A DNA stretch of 36,634 nt from Planctomycetota bacterium (GTDB lineage Bacteria > Planctomycetota > UBA1135 > GCA-002686595): assembly GCA_016220035.1 (NCBI GenBank), contig JACRIO010000154.1:1-36634 (forward strand). The letters are read 5' to 3'. Position numbers and translations under genes: made by a program. Shown in pieces: positions 32,835 to 36,634 of the stretch (position 1 is its first letter; each line of letters opens with the position of its first letter). The notes beneath the pieces were generated by a model that did not search any database, was not told where the DNA came from, and saw only the letters and a program-made list of their open reading frames with translations.

Positions 32835-34508
32835 ATGACATTCACACGAGCAAGTCTTGGCGGCGGTTCAATCCGAAGTCTGCGCGGTGCAGGGGGGGCA
32901 GTCCTGTGTGCGGTACTCCTCGCCGATGCCATCGGTGTGCTTGCCAGCCGCTCAGCCGCACAATGCCAGTCGTACGATCCCACGTTTCAGAATGGATCGC
33001 TGCACGGGTATCACCTGCTGGACGGCTACACGTTCGACATGATCGTGCACGATGACGGATCGGGTCCGAAGATCTACGCCGGTGGCCAAATGGCTCCGGT
33101 GCCTGTGACCGGTCGCAATCTTGCCATCTGGAACGGAACGAGCTGGTGGTCACCATTGTATGTCGGAAGTATCTATGACGTGGTGTACGCGGTCGAGTTT
33201 TTCGATCGTGGCTTTGGCCCAGAACTGTACGCTGGGGGCAGCTTCTCGGCCCTGGGCAGCTACAATCTCATCCGCTGGGATGGCGGCTTCAACATGTCCC
33301 TCGTGCCAGCCCCGCTGGGCATCCCTCCGTTCCACTATGTCCTTGACTTGAAGACCTACGACGATGGCACAGGGCCATCTCTGTACGTCGGTGGGAACTG
33401 GACTGGAGTGTATGGCCAGAGCTTCCTGCTGCGTTGGGATGGGTTCGGTTCGTACCCGGTAGGGGCAGGGGTCAATGGCACAGTGCTCGCCATGGAGGTG
33501 TGGGACGATGGGACTGGATCGAAGCTCTATGTCGGAGGCACCTTCACACTGGCCGGGGGGATCCCCGTCGTCGGCCTCGCGAGCTGGGATGGGACGAGTT
33601 GGGCGGCGGTCGGGCCGACAAATCTGTCGCCCGGCGTCAGCAAGCTGGCGGTCGGGGATCTAGGCCGGGGACTGGAGTTGTTCGTTGCGCGAGGAGCGGA
33701 TATCGAGCGATTCCACGGTCAGACTTGGACGAGCCTCGGTCAAGTGAATGGGCAAGTCTGGGGACTTGTGGCATTCGACGACGGCACCGGTCCGGCATTG
33801 TTCGCCGGCGGAGGATTCACGCAGATCGGCGGCGTCTCAGCGAACAGACTGGCCAAATGGGATGGCCAGTCCTGGCATTCTCTAGGGTCCGGCGCCGATT
33901 CCACTGTCTATTCGATGGTCGCCTACACGGATCCGGCTGGTCCCAGGCTCTACTTCGGCGGTGGGTTCTCGCAGGTTGGCGCGATCTACTCCGACTACCT
34001 CGGCGCGTGGCGCGGCTGCTCGCAGCCGATCGAGCTCATGTGCCCTGCGGACGGCACGCTCGTCAACTGTCCGTGCGGCAACCTCGGCGCGACCGACAAC
34101 GGCTGCGGGAACTCGGTGAGCTCGGCGGGCGCGAGCTTGCGCGCCAGCGGGACGCCCGCGCTGAACGATGTCCAGTTCACTTTGATGAACGTCCCACAGG
34201 CGAGCCTGACGCTGCTCGTCCAGGGGCAGGGTTCGCGCACGGACAACCTCCCTTTCGGCGACGGCCTCTTGTGCCTCGACGGCCGGCTCGTGCGCATGTG
34301 GACGCGCACCGCGACGAGCGGATCCGTGCTCGTGCCCGATACGGGCGATCCGAGCGTCCTTGCGCGATCCGCCGCGCGCGGCGATCCGATCGGGGCCGGC
34401 GATGTCCGGTACTACCAGACCTACTATCGCGACGTCAGCGCGACCTACTGTCCGGCACCGTCCGGCGGCACGTTCAACGTGTCCAATGGCGTGCGAATCG
34501 TCTGGTAG
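32835..34508 (+). CDS. Secreted beta-propeller protein with C-terminal CPCGN domain
   Basis: 557 aa from ATG 32835, 9 bp after the upstream stop. The N-terminal signal is long: RSLRGAGGAVLCAVLLADAIGVLASRSAAQ. Residues about 45-390 contain at least six repeats of the form DDGTGPxLYVGGxF...LxxWDGxxW (DDGSGPKIYAGGQM, FDRGFGPELYAGGSF, DDGTGSKLYVGGTF, DDGTGPALFAGGGF, TDPAGPRLYFGGGF), one per propeller blade. The CPCGN module follows (CPADGTLVNCPCGNLGATDNGC, FGDGLLC, VRYYQTYYRDVSATYCPAPS, FNVSNGVRIVW) and resembles the 4724 gene's module more than the others. The propeller part uses mixed third bases, while the module is strongly G/C-ending, so the two have different histories. It converges with the 34521 gene. 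Confidence 0.87.
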   Translation: MTFTRASLGGGSIRSLRGAGGAVLCAVLLADAIGVLASRSAAQCQSYDPTFQNGSLHGYHLLDGYTFDMIVHDDGSGPKIYAGGQMAPVPVTGRNLAIWNGTSWWSPLYVGSIYDVVYAVEFFDRGFGPELYAGGSFSALGSYNLIRWDGGFNMSLVPAPLGIPPFHYVLDLKTYDDGTGPSLYVGGNWTGVYGQSFLLRWDGFGSYPVGAGVNGTVLAMEVWDDGTGSKLYVGGTFTLAGGIPVVGLASWDGTSWAAVGPTNLSPGVSKLAVGDLGRGLELFVARGADIERFHGQTWTSLGQVNGQVWGLVAFDDGTGPALFAGGGFTQIGGVSANRLAKWDGQSWHSLGSGADSTVYSMVAYTDPAGPRLYFGGGFSQVGAIYSDYLGAWRGCSQPIELMCPADGTLVNCPCGNLGATDNGCGNSVSSAGASLRASGTPALNDVQFTLMNVPQASLTLLVQGQGSRTDNLPFGDGLLCLDGRLVRMWTRTATSGSVLVPDTGDPSVLARSAARGDPIGAGDVRYYQTYYRDVSATYCPAPSGGTFNVSNGVRIVW

Positions 34509-34520
34509 CGCTCGTGCCGA

Positions 34521-36634
34521 TCAGAGCCCCCAACCCACCGCCACCGCGTTCGACCAGTTGTAGGTCGCGCTCGTGCAGTAGGTGGCCGCGTTGCGATACC
34601 ACGCTTGGTAATAGCGCGTGACCCCCGCGCTCGTCCCGCCGACCACGTGCAGCGCTGGATCGCCACCGTCCGGAATCTGCGACGCTCCGCCCGCGTTGTG
34701 CTTCGTCCCGAGGCGCACCACGCTGCCCGTGACGCACCGCAGTCCGTCGCCGAGCGGCGTGCCCAGGCCCGCGCCGTCCGCGGTGTCGGCCTGCAGGTAG
34801 AGCACCGTGCCGTTCGCCGGCATCTCCGCGCCCGACAGCACGAGCGTGTCGTTCGCGATCGACGCCGCGCCGCTCGCCGTGAGCACCGCGCCGGCGCCGA
34901 TCGAGCTCGCGCAACCGCGACCTGGGGCGCCCGAGTTGCCGCATGGGCACGCCGTTCCCGTTCCGTCGCCCGCGCACAGGCTCGCGTAGCCGCCGCACTC
35001 GTCCGCCACGACGCGCACGTCGTCGATCGCCGCTTCCACGTGCGTGTCGTTGTTCAGATCCTGCGCGACGAAGCGCACGCGCACCGCGTTCGTCGGCGGC
35101 ACGAAGTCGGCGACCTTGAACGCGTGGTGGATCCATCCGCCGCGCGAGTTCGCGTCCGACGGACCGATCGTCTCCACGTTGACCCAGTTCGTCCCGTCGT
35201 TCGTGACGTCGACTCGGAACGGATCGTCGGGCAGCGAACCGGTCGGGAGCTGGTTGTCGTACCACCTCCAGTACGCGATGCGCGTTCCGGGCGCGTTCGC
35301 GAGCGCGAACACCGGCGAGAGGAGCGTCGTGACGCCGCCGTCGACATCGCCGAGGTGCACCGTGCCGGGCGGGTTCTGGCCCGTGAACCAGCACTGCGTG
35401 CCGAGCGGCGTGTGGTCGTTCTCGGGCTGGAGGTCGGTGACGTTCGGATCGCCGAGCACCCACAGCCCGTCGGTCGCGGTGTCGCCGGGCGGGCTCGCGG
35501 TCCAACCCTGCGCGCCGCTCTCGCCGTCGTTCGCGTGCACGATCGTCTCTGCGAACGCGACGGCGGCCGTGTGCTCGAGATCGGGCGCGCCCGCGGGGTC
35601 GCTCCAGATCACGCCGTTGGTCGAGCGCGCGCTGAACGAGTAGCGCACCGTACTCCCGCACGCGATCGGCGGCAGCGGCGCGACCCAGTCGCCGTTCGGC
35701 GCTTGGACGAGGCTCGTCGTGTTCGATCCCGCGCCCGCGTTCCAATGCAGCTCCGCGCTGCCGGGCTGGATCGCGCCCGTGATCTGCACGCGCACGACGT
35801 CGCCCGCGGGGCTGACGCGCTCGACCTCGCCGCCGGGAAGCGTGAAGGTCACGGGCGGCGTGCCGACCCACCACACGAAGAGGCCCTTCTCGAGGTCGCT
35901 GCCGATCACGGTCCCGCTCGGGAAGTACGGGTAGACGTTCCAGAGCGAGTTGAAGAACGTCCCGTCGTCCTCGGGCCACGTGTCGAACGACGCGACCTCG
36001 ACCGGACTCGTCGGCGTGCCCGGCGCCGTGGTCTGGAACACGTGCAGTCCCGCGCGGTAGTTCGCCTGGTAGATCCGGTCGTCGCGCGTGTACTGGTTGT
36101 GGTCGATCGCCGAGCTGCCCGTCGTGAACGTCCCGGCGAACACCGGCGCGAGCGGGTTCGCGAGGTCGAACACGCGCGTCACGCTCGTGACGCCGAGGTA
36201 GGTGTCGTCGAGCTCGTCGTCGAGGTAGAGCCAGCGCAGGTCGGGCGACGGCCAGCACTGGTGGGCGTACTGCGAGTTGGGGTAGGTGACGTACGCGATC
36301 TGCGTCGGCGCCGCCTTGTTCGTGACGTCGACGACGTAGAGCCCCGTGTTGACGTAGCCGTTCGAGAGCCCGCCGCAGCAGTACACGACCTGTTTGCCGC
36401 TCGCGGGGCCGCTCGTGAAGGTCACGACGGTCGGCTCGTGCACGTAGCGATCGCTCCACGTCCCGACGCGCGTAGGGACGGCGGGGTTGGTGTGGACGTC
36501 GTAGATGCGCAGCCCCTGCCCCGCGCCGCCGGAGCGGTAGAGGTAGCCCGACACGGTGTCGAGCGCGACCGTGTGCGTCTGACCCCACGTGTCGTCGTGC
36601 ACGTTGCCCGTGAGCACGACGCTGCCCGCGTCGA
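34521..36634 (-). CDS. Choice-of-anchor-B-like (LVIVD-type) secreted protein with CPCGN domain (partial, runs off right edge)
   Basis: The 5' end lies beyond the window; the track's GTG at 36617 is internal, since the frame stays open to the last base (DAGSVVLTGNVHDD). About 704 codons are visible. The first 250 residues are propeller-type LVIVD repeats (GLRIYDVHTNPAVPTRVGTW, GLYVVDVTNKAAPTQIAYV, VFDLANPLAPVFAGTF, HNQYTRDDRIYQANYRAGL), matching proteins named choice-of-anchor B. Then come an Ig/Fn3-like segment (VSPAGDVVRVQITGAIQPGS), a jelly-roll-like domain (FRVDVTNDGTNWVNVETIG to HVEAAIDDVRVV), and the CPCGN module (CAGDGTGTACPCGNSGAPGRGC, LGDGLRC, VTRYYQAWYRNAATYCTSATYNWSN). It has the anchor-B body with the CPCGN domain as its tail, which supports a localisation role for that tail. 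Confidence 0.87.
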   Translation of the reverse strand, partial: DAGSVVLTGNVHDDTWGQTHTVALDTVSGYLYRSGGAGQGLRIYDVHTNPAVPTRVGTWSDRYVHEPTVVTFTSGPASGKQVVYCCGGLSNGYVNTGLYVVDVTNKAAPTQIAYVTYPNSQYAHQCWPSPDLRWLYLDDELDDTYLGVTSVTRVFDLANPLAPVFAGTFTTGSSAIDHNQYTRDDRIYQANYRAGLHVFQTTAPGTPTSPVEVASFDTWPEDDGTFFNSLWNVYPYFPSGTVIGSDLEKGLFVWWVGTPPVTFTLPGGEVERVSPAGDVVRVQITGAIQPGSAELHWNAGAGSNTTSLVQAPNGDWVAPLPPIACGSTVRYSFSARSTNGVIWSDPAGAPDLEHTAAVAFAETIVHANDGESGAQGWTASPPGDTATDGLWVLGDPNVTDLQPENDHTPLGTQCWFTGQNPPGTVHLGDVDGGVTTLLSPVFALANAPGTRIAYWRWYDNQLPTGSLPDDPFRVDVTNDGTNWVNVETIGPSDANSRGGWIHHAFKVADFVPPTNAVRVRFVAQDLNNDTHVEAAIDDVRVVADECGGYASLCAGDGTGTACPCGNSGAPGRGCASSIGAGAVLTASGAASIANDTLVLSGAEMPANGTVLYLQADTADGAGLGTPLGDGLRCVTGSVVRLGTKHNAGGASQIPDGGDPALHVVGGTSAGVTRYYQAWYRNAATYCTSATYNWSNAVAVGWGL

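Noticed and set aside
34474-36588. 704-aa ORF on the minus strand, second frame
   Set aside because: It overlaps the real CPCGN/anchor-B gene in another frame; it is Arg-rich without motifs.

Overview
The window is high-GC DNA in which nearly all codons end in G or C, with frequent GTG starts and overlapping stop/start pairs (GTGA, ATGA). The gene content points to a planctomycete. It has an ECF sigma factor overlapping a large Ser/Thr kinase with TPRs, a PVC-type cytochrome/dehydrogenase/DUF1080 giant protein, a ThuA-like lipoprotein, and many secreted proteins ending in the same Cys-rich 'CPCGN' domain. The lineage is inferred from these families; no rRNA or tRNA was seen.

Layout. 1-3.2 kb: a truncated ThuA-like lipoprotein (-, not in the ORF track), a UPF0261/Tm-1-like protein and a sugar ABC binding lipoprotein. 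3.2-4.7 kb: a YhcG/DUF1016-type PD-(D/E)XK nuclease gene. A palindrome inside its conserved IVQ..LAQL motif recurs just beyond its 3' end. 4.7-5.8 kb: a secreted P-domain protein with a CPCGN tail. 5.9-9.2 kb: ECF sigma factor plus a kinase carrying an N-terminal anti-sigma-like zinc motif. 9.3-13.3 kb: a tightly overlapping ABC transporter operon (two permeases, a 55-aa membrane protein, two different ATPases). An 87-bp REPIN-like palindrome is built in frame into the first ATPase. 13.3-17.75 kb (-): three tandem secreted beta-propeller/CPCGN proteins, two of them from a 1544-bp tandem duplication with hairpins at the junctions. 18.4-24 kb: a small Dabb protein and a 1756-aa lipoprotein. 24-27.3 kb (-): a DUF4143 ATPase behind a GTTCAGT-gt-ACTGAAC palindrome, and a membrane 4Fe-4S/TPR protein. 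27.4-36.6 kb: four large secreted or propeller proteins, three with CPCGN tails. One has its signal peptide cut off from its body by a (TC)11 tract.

How it fits together. The genes at 1.8 and 9.3-13.3 kb probably form one carbohydrate-type importer whose binding protein is separated from the rest. The sigma/kinase pair looks like a self-contained signalling unit. The seven CPCGN proteins have unrelated N-terminal modules (P-domain, propellers, LVIVD-like repeats, 'LDAL' repeats) and one shared C-terminal domain of about 150 aa with six conserved cysteines. I infer a lineage-specific export, anchoring or surface-display module. It is the best candidate here for an undescribed system. Short palindromes captured inside coding sequence (nuclease, ABC ATPase) and the dinucleotide switch are the other notable signals.
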